28,913 bases of DNA from JACPLA01 sp035291905. Lineage in GTDB: Bacteria; Bacteroidota; Ignavibacteria; UBA10030. The stretch lies in the NCBI GenBank assembly GCA_035291905.1, contig DATDRF010000150.1, forward strand, positions 1 through 28,913, read 5' to 3'. Of this stretch, positions 15,181 through 23,157 are shown one piece after another. Numbering within the stretch: position 1 is the first letter of the stretch; the number at the start of each line of letters is the position of its first letter. A program made the translations under genes and the position numbers. The notes below the pieces were generated by a model, which had not been told where the DNA came from, ran no database searches, and saw only the letters and a list, made by a program, of their open reading frames with translations.

Positions 15181-15855
15181 TTAATCCTTCCAAACATAGT
15201 CAAAAAGCAGGTATGAGCCGGCGGTAATGACCATAACATAGGAGATTAACACCAGAAAATCTACAGCAGCGTCAACGAATTGTTCGCCGTCGAGAGCTTT
15301 TGCTGTTGCATTCATCACGCTCATAAGCAGGACAATCAGGATGGGAAACGAAAGAACGGGATACAAAGTTCCGCGGCTGTTTGCCTTCGCGATGATCGCT
15401 GCAATGATCGTGGCAGCGGACGCAAGACCGAGGCTACCAAGGATAACTGTCGTCAGAAAAATGTCGGGCGATTGGATTGTGAATCCGGGAAAGGCAATGG
15501 TATACACAATGGTGACGCCGAAGACGAGAGACAAGGTAAGGAGAACATTGAAAAGGAGTTTTCCGAAATAGACCGAGGAAGAGACTGCAACGAGTTGAAG
15601 CGTGAGCGCGGTGCCCCGCTCTTCTTCGCTCACAAAGGCCCTCGACAACCCGGACATCGCCGAGAAGAAAACAACCACCCAGAACATTCCGGCAAGGACT
15701 GTACTTGACGGCTGATCTCCCCGAAGTGCAAAGAGGATGATGGAGACCGTGGTGAGCACAAACATCAGCAGGGCATTGAGGGCATACCGCGTCCGAAGCT
15801 CGGACTGGAGGTCCTTCGCAATAATCGCAAAGATGCTCTTCCAGGTATTCATCAT
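15181..15855 (-). CDS. ccmB: Heme exporter membrane subunit CcmB
   Basis: 224 residues and about six transmembrane helices, the permease partner of CcmA. The conserved region around the first periplasmic turn reads FWVVVFFSAMSGLSRAFVSE, with the E-E-E-R coupling segment following. The ATG at 15855 overlaps the ccmA stop as ATGA, which argues for translational coupling; an upstream ATG at 15885 would lie inside ccmA. Confidence 0.93.
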   Translation of the reverse strand: MMNTWKSIFAIIAKDLQSELRTRYALNALLMFVLTTVSIILFALRGDQPSSTVLAGMFWVVVFFSAMSGLSRAFVSEEERGTALTLQLVAVSSSVYFGKLLFNVLLTLSLVFGVTIVYTIAFPGFTIQSPDIFLTTVILGSLGLASAATIIAAIIAKANSRGTLYPVLSFPILIVLLMSVMNATAKALDGEQFVDAAVDFLVLISYVMVITAGSYLLFDYVWKD

Positions 15856-16478
15856 GCGCCGATGTGAATTCTCTTCTTGCACCATGACGCCTCCCTTTCG
15901 TCATTGGTCGCAATAATGGTAAGCGTTGCTGACTGCAGCTCCGTCACGGCATCGCGTACTATCGTGCATCCCTCTTCATCAAGGTTCGCCGTGGGTTCAT
16001 CGAGCATGACAATGGATGGAGCATGGCCCAGCGCAACAATGTATTTCAAGCGCTGTTTCATTCCCGACGAGAATGTCCGCACGAAGTCGTCGCGTCTCTC
16101 CCAGAGCCCGTAGGTTCTGAAGATTTTTTCGACATTGGAAGTTGAAGGAAGGGCGGTATTCCTGATCCGCGACAGGATCGTAAGGTTCTCGAGCGCTGTG
16201 AACTCATCGTAGAGCTGCAGGTATGGTGAGACAAGGCCTATCATCGGCCGCACTCCGTCCATATCCTCAGGTTTCCCGGAAATCGCATATTCCAGCATTC
16301 CTCTGCTTGGAGTCAGCAGTCCCGCGAGAATCTTGATCAGCGTTGATTTTCCCGATCCGTTCTTTCCGGTAATGGCGAGGGATTCACCGGTGCCCAGGGA
16401 GAATGAAATGTCCTTCAAGACCGTTCTCCTGTTGAACGTCTTCCCTATTTCGGATGCACGAAGAGTGAGGGAGCTCAT
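15852..16478 (-). CDS. ccmA: Heme exporter ATP-binding subunit CcmA
   Basis: 208 residues, an ABC ATPase. Walker A GKNGSGKST (38-46), signature FSSGMKQRL (136-144) and Walker B IVMLDEPTANLD (156-167) are all present. At the switch position, where many ABC ATPases have His, the sequence reads ATND (190-193). CcmA with CcmB powers release of heme-loaded CcmE from CcmC. The start overlaps the stop of the upstream metalloprotease gene as ATGA, so the ccm genes may be transcribed from further upstream. Confidence 0.94.
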   Translation of the reverse strand: MSSLTLRASEIGKTFNRRTVLKDISFSLGTGESLAITGKNGSGKSTLIKILAGLLTPSRGMLEYAISGKPEDMDGVRPMIGLVSPYLQLYDEFTALENLTILSRIRNTALPSTSNVEKIFRTYGLWERRDDFVRTFSSGMKQRLKYIVALGHAPSIVMLDEPTANLDEEGCTIVRDAVTELQSATLTIIATNDEREASWCKKRIHIGA

Positions 16479-18169
16479 CGGATGATTGCCATCTTCCAGC
16501 GGTATTCCCGCTGTCCCGTTTTCAAAAAGACAAAATGGATTCCAGTGGAAACGTTACCTGCAAAATCCCTCGTGGGAACGCTTACAAACTGTTTCCCAAA
16601 GAGATCGGAGATCGGGTACGAACCGGAGAAGACAAGATCGAATGTTGTGGTCAGAAGAAAGACACGGGCAGGACCGGGCAACGAGCCTTCCGCGGGCAGC
16701 ACGAGGGTGGTGGCCTCCTGGACCTTCAACGGATTGGGAGAAGGAAGCGTCCTGAGGATCAGATTCGATTCGGATGCACTGCCGATATAAAGCGTTCGCC
16801 AATCCTCTATAGGCTCAGCGTCAAAACCCATTGTGAGCCCATTCGCCAGTTTCTGCAAGGCGCGCGCCTCCACCGATTGCGCGAGTGTGAGCCGAAGTGC
16901 TGCCCGTTCACCCGGACTTCCGTATGCCCCCTCATGGTTGACGTTCGACACGCCGGCGATGATCGTGTCGCCGGAGGCGACAAACGCATAGTACTGTGCC
17001 GACAAGGGATACGCCTCGCCCTGAACGAACGTCGATGCGCCGTTCAGCGTCACCGTGACGTTGGGCTGAATAGAAGGAAACGAGGCCCCTTCAGGATAAT
17101 ACCGAAGGGAGTCCGCCCTCGGCCCCGTAAAGATATTCCACGACGAAAACTCCGCAAACGCGGCTTTAAGGCTGCTCCCGCGGTTCCCAAGAACGCGATC
17201 CATGCTGTTCAGCGCGGGCAGCGAAAGCATTCCCTCCCAAATCTCTCTTATGATATCTCTTCCGAAGCGTCTCTCCAGGTACTGGTTCCAGATTGATCGT
17301 TCATACCCTGCGTAGCCTGTCGTTCTATCGAAGGTGGTAAAGGGACGGGACCGTCCCGATGCTTCTTTAAAGGTCTGAAGAAATAGTGCAAGATCAAAGT
17401 AGTAGTCGTTGACATCATCGTAAACTTCCTCCTCCATCCAAACCGAGGTCAACTCATAGAAATAGAAATCCGAATTCGGTACAGTGTTCCAGATTCCGTA
17501 CGATCCTATCTGCAGCGCGTGATGGAATTCATGTGCGGCGGTCACCCGAACTCCGTCCAATCCCTTTGTCCTTTGCGAGAAATAATCGTTGTCGATCTCA
17601 ATGAACGTGACGAATCGATCCCGGGCGCCGCTTTCCAGCTGCGTCTCCCCTTCCCACGATGTGAAGCCGAAGTCTGTCACCGCCTGACTCACGATGTACA
17701 CATCGTACTCCGTTCCTCCCCCGATCCCGGCGTCCGGCGGGGGCGGCCTGAATCCCATCAGCCCGACCTCCATGTCCCAACAATGGTCGAAAATAGCGCC
17801 GACGGAGTCGACGTACTCATCCCTGGAATTCGCGATGGGATTCAGCGGCTCTCCTCCAATCATCTGCGGCAGGTTTACGCCCGAAGTATCATGATGTATC
17901 CGGAACCGTCCCGAAGGACTGAGGCGGCTCGTGTGCAGGGCAGGTCTCGATACGATTTGCCGCACGGACAGTCTGACGTTTTCGGGAAATTCCTGCATTC
18001 TTCGCATCGCATCAAAGACGAGCGGGGTTCCACACTTCCCGTCGGAATCCTCCACTTTCTCTCTTTCGTTTCCGCGAAGGATCTCCCGAAGGCTCTCCAG
18101 GGATCTTTGCTGTGCTGCCGCGCCGGCAGTCATGAGAATGACAAGCACTATGGGGAGAAGACGGTTCAT
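16475..18169 (-). CDS. Secreted zinc metalloprotease-like protein with T9SS-type C-terminal domain
   Basis: 564 residues. A signal peptide (MNRLLPIVLVILMTAGAAAQ) is followed by a long propeptide-like region. The zinc-binding HEXXH motif is A-H213-E-F-H-H217, with a candidate third ligand in the TSVWMEEEVYDD segment (about 246-248), as in gluzincin-like enzymes. It resembles the MXAN_6640 family of putative metalloproteases. The last 85 residues have the T9SS type A pattern: SPNPL, a beta segment ending DLFGKQ, TGIHFVFLK, and the basic end RWKMAIIR. This predicts outer-membrane export by the type IX system. The ATG at 18169 begins the signal peptide; no clear ribosome-binding site. The stop overlaps ccmA. 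Confidence 0.8.
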   Translation of the reverse strand: MNRLLPIVLVILMTAGAAAQQRSLESLREILRGNEREKVEDSDGKCGTPLVFDAMRRMQEFPENVRLSVRQIVSRPALHTSRLSPSGRFRIHHDTSGVNLPQMIGGEPLNPIANSRDEYVDSVGAIFDHCWDMEVGLMGFRPPPPDAGIGGGTEYDVYIVSQAVTDFGFTSWEGETQLESGARDRFVTFIEIDNDYFSQRTKGLDGVRVTAAHEFHHALQIGSYGIWNTVPNSDFYFYELTSVWMEEEVYDDVNDYYFDLALFLQTFKEASGRSRPFTTFDRTTGYAGYERSIWNQYLERRFGRDIIREIWEGMLSLPALNSMDRVLGNRGSSLKAAFAEFSSWNIFTGPRADSLRYYPEGASFPSIQPNVTVTLNGASTFVQGEAYPLSAQYYAFVASGDTIIAGVSNVNHEGAYGSPGERAALRLTLAQSVEARALQKLANGLTMGFDAEPIEDWRTLYIGSASESNLILRTLPSPNPLKVQEATTLVLPAEGSLPGPARVFLLTTTFDLVFSGSYPISDLFGKQFVSVPTRDFAGNVSTGIHFVFLKTGQREYRWKMAIIR

Positions 18170-18260
18170 GGGAAAAAAAGGATTGCTGCAGGAGGATGGG
18201 ATTCGCTCGAGGGTAGGTGGATGCAAAGCAGCCGGTTCATCGATTTCAAAGAATGCGATT

Positions 18261-18740
18261 TCAGCGGTTCTTCTTGCGGCGATGCTCCAACCGCTGGGCT
18301 CTTCTTCGGGCAGCATCAACATATCGACGCTTTTCATGCTTGGTTTCGGGCCGAATGGGCGGGACCTCCACAGGCTTCCCCTTGTCGTCGATGGCAACAA
18401 ATGTCAGATATGCTGTATTTGCGTGCTTACGCTCCCCTGTCAGAAGGTTTTCAGCCGTGACTTTCACTCCAACCTCGACCGACGTTCGGAAGGCTCTGTT
18501 CACCGATCCGTGAAGGATCACGACCTCGCCCTCCTTGATGGGGTGGAGAAAATTGAGTTCATCAACCGAGGCTGTTACGCAGACTTTGTTCGTATGTCGA
18601 AATGCCGCAATGGCGGCGCAAATGTCCATCCAGTGCATCAACTGGCCGCCAAGGAGGTTCCCCAGCCTGTTGGTGTGGTTGGGCAGTACCATTTCAGTCA
18701 TGTGAACCTGAGACTCACGTATTGTTTTCGTTTTGCCCAT
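18261..18740 (-). CDS. Acyl-CoA thioesterase, hotdog fold (YciA/ACOT7-like)
   Basis: 159 residues. The hotdog thioesterase block is clear: MVLPNHTNRLGNLLGGQLMH contains the N-x-x-G-x-L-x-G-G helix start, followed by MDICAAIAAFRHTN and VTASVDELNFLHPIKEGEVV. It hydrolyses acyl-CoA to free acid and CoA, in the cytoplasm. The strongly basic C-terminal tail (RRYVDAARRRAQRLEHRRKK) is an extension beyond the core domain. It starts 5 bases after the bamD stop and probably shares its transcript. Confidence 0.9.
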   Translation of the reverse strand: MGKTKTIRESQVHMTEMVLPNHTNRLGNLLGGQLMHWMDICAAIAAFRHTNKVCVTASVDELNFLHPIKEGEVVILHGSVNRAFRTSVEVGVKVTAENLLTGERKHANTAYLTFVAIDDKGKPVEVPPIRPETKHEKRRYVDAARRRAQRLEHRRKKNR

Positions 18741-18745
18741 CGTCT

Positions 18746-19555
18746 TTATCCGGATGCGCCCTTTTCTGTCGTCTGTCTGGGGGCCTTCAATTCTTCTTCC
18801 AACGCATCCTTCGCATCCTTCAGCAGCGCTTCCGCCTCTGAGCGAAGAATACTGGAAGAATACTTCTCCAGAAACCGATTTGCGACGTCCCTCGCGTCGC
18901 GAAAGCGGCGGCGCGCGAAAAGAGATACACCCTTCTTCAGAAGGGCAGGTTCTGCATAGGGACTGTCATGGTATTTCTCGAGAACATAATCAAACGAAAC
19001 CGTCGCGGCGCGAAAGTACGTCATCTTCATATAAATGATGCCGCTTTCATATTCTTTTCTCGCAAGTTTGGCATTGAGCTCGGTGATTTTTTGCTCGGCA
19101 TCCGGAACGCGCAGGTCCGTCGGGTAATACTCCAGGAAGGCCTGGAAGGCATCGATTGCCTTTACCGTGAATTCCTGGTCGTGGTAGTATTCGGGAGATC
19201 GATTGTAGTAACACATGGCGACCTGGTACTGCGCCAGCGCGATGAATTCGGATGTAGGCATCGAACGAATGAGCGTTTCGTATTCAAATGCCGCAAGGAT
19301 ATAGTCTTCCCTTCGGAACTGGCATTCGCCCATGTAGAACTGTGCATCATCGGCAAGGCCGCTCCCCTGATACTGCAACGAGAGAACCCGAAAGTCGTCA
19401 TAGGCTTCGAGATAATCCTCATCATCGAACTTTTCCTTTGCAATCCTGAATAGTTCCTCGGCACCGGGTGGATTGTCCTGACTCTCCGAAGAGCATCCGC
19501 CAATGTAGAAGAGAACCAGTGCAACGACCGTAAGCCGCAATATCTGTCCGAACAT
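18746..19555 (-). CDS. bamD: Outer-membrane assembly lipoprotein BamD-like
   Basis: 269 residues. Signal peptide with a lipobox ending YIGGC, lipidated Cys at 21. Five TPR-like repeats follow (AEELFRIAKEKFDDEDYLEA, DDAQFYMGECQFRREDYILA, and others). BamD is the essential lipoprotein partner of BamA in beta-barrel insertion at the outer membrane; the repeat layout (YfiO/ComL family) and length fit. The ATG at 19555 starts the lipoprotein signal; the longer frame to 19672 overlaps the upstream gene. No strong Shine-Dalgarno. The gene starts 13 bases after the CapA-like stop. Confidence 0.85.
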   Translation of the reverse strand: MFGQILRLTVVALVLFYIGGCSSESQDNPPGAEELFRIAKEKFDDEDYLEAYDDFRVLSLQYQGSGLADDAQFYMGECQFRREDYILAAFEYETLIRSMPTSEFIALAQYQVAMCYYNRSPEYYHDQEFTVKAIDAFQAFLEYYPTDLRVPDAEQKITELNAKLARKEYESGIIYMKMTYFRAATVSFDYVLEKYHDSPYAEPALLKKGVSLFARRRFRDARDVANRFLEKYSSSILRSEAEALLKDAKDALEEELKAPRQTTEKGASG

Positions 19556-19568
19556 TTTTGAAAAGAGC

Positions 19569-20582
19569 CTACTGAATGACTGCAAACGTGGTATCCTTTC
19601 TGATAATCGAAACGCTTGAGAGCTTCCGAAGACGTTCCTCAACGAGAAGCCGATCGGAGGCGGGAACGGCAAATGAGGGCTGAAATCCCGCCGTCAACGG
19701 GAGAAGGTCGATACTCTCAATCCTGACCCCCGCAGTATCTTTGACGGCATTCAGGGCCACAGCGATCCCTCTTTGAGTCCACTCTCTTTGCGGTTGATAG
19801 AAGACAAAATTGCCCAACGAATAAAAGATCCATTTCCCTTTGTATTTTTCAGCTCCCTGCGGGACGTGAGGATGGTGTCCAAACACGAAATCGGCTCCCG
19901 CATCAACGATATCTCTCATTTCCCGAAGGGTATGCTTGTTCGGGCGGTCCTTGTATTCATCCCCGCCGTGATAGCTCACCATGACGAGGTCGACCTTTGG
20001 CCGCAATACCGCTACGTCCTCCTTCATCCGCACCCGGTCGAAGAGAGAGACATGCCCTTTCCAGCCGGTTTTTCTGTTCACAAACTGGGTATACGCAAGA
20101 AAGCCAACGCGTATCCCTTTCTTATCAAGAATGATCGGCGAAAACGTTCCCCCTGAATCCGCCGAAGTACCGATCCACATGACCCCTGCATCTCTGAGAT
20201 ATCCGATCGTCTCGCGCAATCCAACCATCTTGTAATCGTATGCATGGTTGTTGGCTGTAGCAACGGCGCTGATCCCTGCCATTTTCAATGAGAGTGCAGC
20301 CTTTGGCGGGGCGCAAAAGATATACCGATCACGAGGATGTTGCGTCTCCCCTTTCTGGTCCGTTATCTGACTCTCGAGATTTCCGAATACGAAATCGTAT
20401 CTCGAGAACACCCCGCCTGCGAAGACGAACGGATACTGGAGGCTGTCTTTCAGAATCATCTGCCCCACATGACGGCCGAGGTTGATATCCCCCACAACAA
20501 GCATCGACACCCGCCGATCCCCATCGCTCTCGACCATTCCCCCCACTGCCAGCCACGTAACAACGCTCAGAAGCCAGTTCAT
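19569..20582 (-). CDS. CapA-family metallophosphatase-like exported protein (copy 1)
   Basis: 337 residues with an N-terminal signal or anchor. CapA/PgsA-family calcineurin-like motifs: VVGDINLGR (29-37), FGNLESQI, ATANNHAYDY (108-117), VSYHGGDEY, FGHHPHVPQG and YSLGNFVF. The family is named for poly-gamma-glutamate capsule synthesis, but most members are uncharacterised metal-dependent hydrolases facing the cell exterior. It starts one base after the stop of the small membrane protein gene. A second CapA-like gene lies at 27243-28223. Confidence 0.88.
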   Translation of the reverse strand: MNWLLSVVTWLAVGGMVESDGDRRVSMLVVGDINLGRHVGQMILKDSLQYPFVFAGGVFSRYDFVFGNLESQITDQKGETQHPRDRYIFCAPPKAALSLKMAGISAVATANNHAYDYKMVGLRETIGYLRDAGVMWIGTSADSGGTFSPIILDKKGIRVGFLAYTQFVNRKTGWKGHVSLFDRVRMKEDVAVLRPKVDLVMVSYHGGDEYKDRPNKHTLREMRDIVDAGADFVFGHHPHVPQGAEKYKGKWIFYSLGNFVFYQPQREWTQRGIAVALNAVKDTAGVRIESIDLLPLTAGFQPSFAVPASDRLLVEERLRKLSSVSIIRKDTTFAVIQ

Positions 20583-20583
20583 T

Positions 20584-21105
20584 CTAGCTTCGCACAGTGA
20601 AAAAGAGGTAGACGATCAGGATCGCTCCCGAAATGACGACCAAAGGTTCAATGAACTTCTCGAGAGCCGTTGCACCACTCGAACCATCCCTGGAGAATTC
20701 ACCCGGGGAGCTTCGGAAGCGACCAAGATATTGCGCTCCGTCTGCTTCTTCCCACCTGGCGTCGCAAGTCACTTCTGACGCGGGGGCCTCGAGACGAACA
20801 ATTCCTGAAATCCGCAGCACCTTGGCATCGGCAGAAACATGTTCCCCCGTCACAATGAGCCGAAGGTCTGTCTTGCCGAACGATTCCAGAAATGCGTTCT
20901 CTATGAGAGACCTATCCTTCTCGGCCTCGACAACAAGGATGATACGGCCGGAGGCATGCTGCGGACTTCTTACACGAACTGAATCGGCAATACTCCTCCA
21001 CTGGAGCATCAACAAACCGGTCTCATCGGTTTTCTCCGATTGCGCCGGCATCGGCGACACCCAAAATGCCGCCAACAAAGCGATATTCGCGGTTACCTTG
21101 TTCAA
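20584..21105 (-). CDS. Unknown protein with signal peptide and C-terminal membrane helix
   Basis: 173 residues. N-terminal signal (NKVTANIALLAAFWVSPMPA), a soluble middle of about 120 residues and one C-terminal helix (VVISGAILIVYLFF). No family recognised. The middle contains RIILVVEAEKDRSLIENAFL and APASEVTCDARWEE, with no obvious catalytic motif. The start codon is TTG; the frame is open further upstream but has no ATG before the nitrilase stop. It could be a periplasmic domain anchored at its C-terminus. It lies between the nitrilase-like gene and CapA copy 1, all on the same strand. Confidence 0.6.
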   Translation of the reverse strand: MNKVTANIALLAAFWVSPMPAQSEKTDETGLLMLQWRSIADSVRVRSPQHASGRIILVVEAEKDRSLIENAFLESFGKTDLRLIVTGEHVSADAKVLRISGIVRLEAPASEVTCDARWEEADGAQYLGRFRSSPGEFSRDGSSGATALEKFIEPLVVISGAILIVYLFFTVRS

Positions 21106-21158
21106 ACGTACAGGGTCAATGTAGCCAAAAGTCGGAGGATATTCAAATCGGCGGGCCG

Positions 21159-22019
21159 TCAGCCTCTCTTTTGCCTCGTCTCGACGATTCTTTGCAGGGT
21201 GGAAAGCAGCAGGGCAGGGTCTTCGTCAAGGACGTGACGCGAAAATCTCCGGGCTCGACGCACATTTTCCGATGAAAGCTCCGCAACGAGGAGGTCCTCC
21301 TCGAACATCTTCGCGGCCGCGATCGCTTCGCCGGAGGGGTCGGTGATCATTGACCCGCCCCAGAAATTCACGCCATCTTCGAATCCCACCCTGTTCGAAA
21401 AGAGAAAATATGTTCCGAGCAGCCGTGCATATGCCCTTTGATGCTCGTGGTTGACCTGCATCGCGGACAGGTTCTTCTTTTCTCCCTGAACCCTGGTCGG
21501 GCTTGCTGTCGGGCACAGAATGGCTTCGGCTCCGTCCATCGTGAGGGCATATGGAAGGGACATATGCCATGCGTCCTCGCAGACAAGCACGCCGAATCGC
21601 CCATGTTTCGAATCAAAAGAGCTGAGATGGCTGCCGCGGCTGAAGTACCTCCCCTCTTCGAACATCCCATAGGTGGGGAGATACAATTTGCGGTGCGTGT
21701 GCCGAATTTGTCCGTCTTCCAGAAAGAGCGCGGAATTATAAATGGCATGGTTTTCGCCGCTTTCCACACACCCGCACACGATGGAGATTTGGCGGCTCTT
21801 CTTGAGAAGATCCCGAAGCAAACGATTCTTTCGAGGCTCGATCGCGACCTCCCACGCAAGATCCTTGATCGTGTATCCCGTGAGGCTCAGTTCGGGGAAC
21901 ACAATAAGCCCGGCCTTCCTGCGAATGGCCCGGTCGATAAACGCAAGATGCCGGTCGACATTTTCCCGGAGACCGCCGACCGTGCAATCGATTTGTGCTA
22001 TTGCTGCGCGCAGGTTCAT
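21159..22019 (-). CDS. Carbon-nitrogen hydrolase (nitrilase superfamily)
   Basis: 286 residues. The Glu-Lys-Cys triad is visible: E43 in FPELSLTGY, K111 in RKLYLPTYGMFEEGRYF, and C147 in VLVCEDAWH. These blocks resemble the glutaminase domain of NAD synthetase and related amidases more than true nitrilases, but no synthetase domain follows. Cytoplasmic amide hydrolysis is expected; the substrate is unknown. It begins 6 bases after the stop of the REC/HisKA-like gene, so it probably shares a transcript with the signalling genes. Confidence 0.88.
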   Translation of the reverse strand: MNLRAAIAQIDCTVGGLRENVDRHLAFIDRAIRRKAGLIVFPELSLTGYTIKDLAWEVAIEPRKNRLLRDLLKKSRQISIVCGCVESGENHAIYNSALFLEDGQIRHTHRKLYLPTYGMFEEGRYFSRGSHLSSFDSKHGRFGVLVCEDAWHMSLPYALTMDGAEAILCPTASPTRVQGEKKNLSAMQVNHEHQRAYARLLGTYFLFSNRVGFEDGVNFWGGSMITDPSGEAIAAAKMFEEDLLVAELSSENVRRARRFSRHVLDEDPALLLSTLQRIVETRQKRG

Positions 22020-22025
22020 CGGTTT

Positions 22026-22706
22026 TCAGGAAATGTCGATCATGCGGATGTCTTTGATATACTGAACTGTCTTGTCCTCCTTCAGGTTCTTCAGTTTTTC
22101 CATCTTGAAATGAATCCGATCGACGTTCTCTTTCATAATCGTGAGATACTTCACGGTGTTCTCCGCAGGGCCGCCATCGAGGAGTTCCCGCACGATGCCT
22201 TGCATGGCTGCAAGCGGCGCGCTGACCTCGTTTGTGATGTTGACGATCATCTCCTGGATAGCTTCGAGCCGTTTCTTCCTGATTTCCAGCTCTGCGACCT
22301 CTCTTTTCAGTTTTCGTTTCTCAACGACGCTCATGATCGTCTTCGGAAGGATGGGAGTTGAAATTTCTTCCTTGACAAGATAGTCCTCAACGCCCAGCTT
22401 CATGACTTCCACGGCCAGATTGACATCCTTGTTGACGGTAAGAAACACCACCGGCGAGGCGACATTTTTTTCCTGCAGGCTGCGGGTCACTTCCAGCCCG
22501 TTCAAACCCGGGAGGAAATAGTCCATGAGAATGACGTCGTATTGTCCGGCAAGAGCCTCATCGATGCCCTCTCTCCCATTGCCCTTCCATTCAACCGCGA
22601 ACTTCATTTCTTCCGACTTGCCGAGGTACACCTTGACCAACTTGGCAAAATCAGGATTATCCTCGATGAGCAGAACCCGTATTGACGGCTTTTCTTCCAT
22701 AATCAT
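22026..22706 (-). CDS. Response regulator: REC domain plus degenerate HisKA-like domain
   Basis: 226 residues. REC domain at about 9-128 with acidic pocket E15/D16, phosphoacceptor D62 in LMDYFLPG, T90 and K112. A coiled linker (130-150) leads to a segment QEMIVNITNEVSAPLAAMQG that aligns with the histidine kinase H-box (normally S-H-E followed by PL). The histidine position is N159, so it cannot be the phosphorylation site. No ATPase domain follows. It may dimerise or bind the kinase, acting as an adaptor (inference). The start overlaps the stop of the single-domain regulator as ATGA. Confidence 0.85.
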   Translation of the reverse strand: MIMEEKPSIRVLLIEDNPDFAKLVKVYLGKSEEMKFAVEWKGNGREGIDEALAGQYDVILMDYFLPGLNGLEVTRSLQEKNVASPVVFLTVNKDVNLAVEVMKLGVEDYLVKEEISTPILPKTIMSVVEKRKLKREVAELEIRKKRLEAIQEMIVNITNEVSAPLAAMQGIVRELLDGGPAENTVKYLTIMKENVDRIHFKMEKLKNLKEDKTVQYIKDIRMIDIS

Positions 22707-23143
22707 CCTCGGCGCGGGAGCTTTGCGATCCTCGACCAGTAATCCAGAACAGACTGAAGCGAGCCGCTCAGCTCATTCATAATGATTGCTTTGCTTATAT
22801 AAGTGCTTGCACCCAGCTCATACGCTTTCCGGACATCCTCTTCCCTCTCGGAGCTGCTCAGGATGATGACAGGGACATTCTTTGACCTCTCGCTCGATTT
22901 CAGCTGGGAAAGTACATCTCTTCCGTCGATTTTGGGAAGGTTGAAATCAAGGAAAATCAAATCGGGAGGGTCGGTGGCCGGACGCCCCGCCTTTGCAAGA
23001 TGAATGAGCGCTGTTTCTCCGTCTTTGAAAAACGTCAGGCTCGTCTGATGACTTGTCTGTTCAAATGCCCATTTGAGGATCTTTGCGTGATCCTGGTTGT
23101 CCTCGATCAAGACAATGCGAAGCGGCGAAGCGGCATCCGCCAT
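22703..23143 (-). CDS. Single-domain response regulator (Rcp1/CheY-like)
   Basis: 146 residues: IVLIEDNQDHAKI with acidic E14/D15, phosphoacceptor D66 in LIFLDFNLPKIDG, the S96-S98 region in VIILSSSER, and K118 in ISKAI. The extended loop before D66 and the C-terminus (LDYWSRIAKLP) match the Rcp1-like regulators that pair with PAS/GAF or phytochrome kinases. It lies 14 bases downstream of such a kinase. No output domain, so signalling is probably by protein contact or phosphorelay. Confidence 0.92.
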   Translation of the reverse strand: MADAASPLRIVLIEDNQDHAKILKWAFEQTSHQTSLTFFKDGETALIHLAKAGRPATDPPDLIFLDFNLPKIDGRDVLSQLKSSERSKNVPVIILSSSEREEDVRKAYELGASTYISKAIIMNELSGSLQSVLDYWSRIAKLPRRG

Positions 23144-23157
23144 ATACTGATTCCTCT

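Noticed and set aside
17519..18460. Long plus-strand frames opposite the metalloprotease and thioesterase
   Set aside because: The minus-strand genes have a signal peptide, HEXXH, T9SS tail and hotdog motifs; the plus frames show no recognisable features.
21438..22361. A 307-codon plus-strand frame across the nitrilase and REC/HisKA genes
   Set aside because: It spans two well-supported minus-strand genes and has no domain motif.
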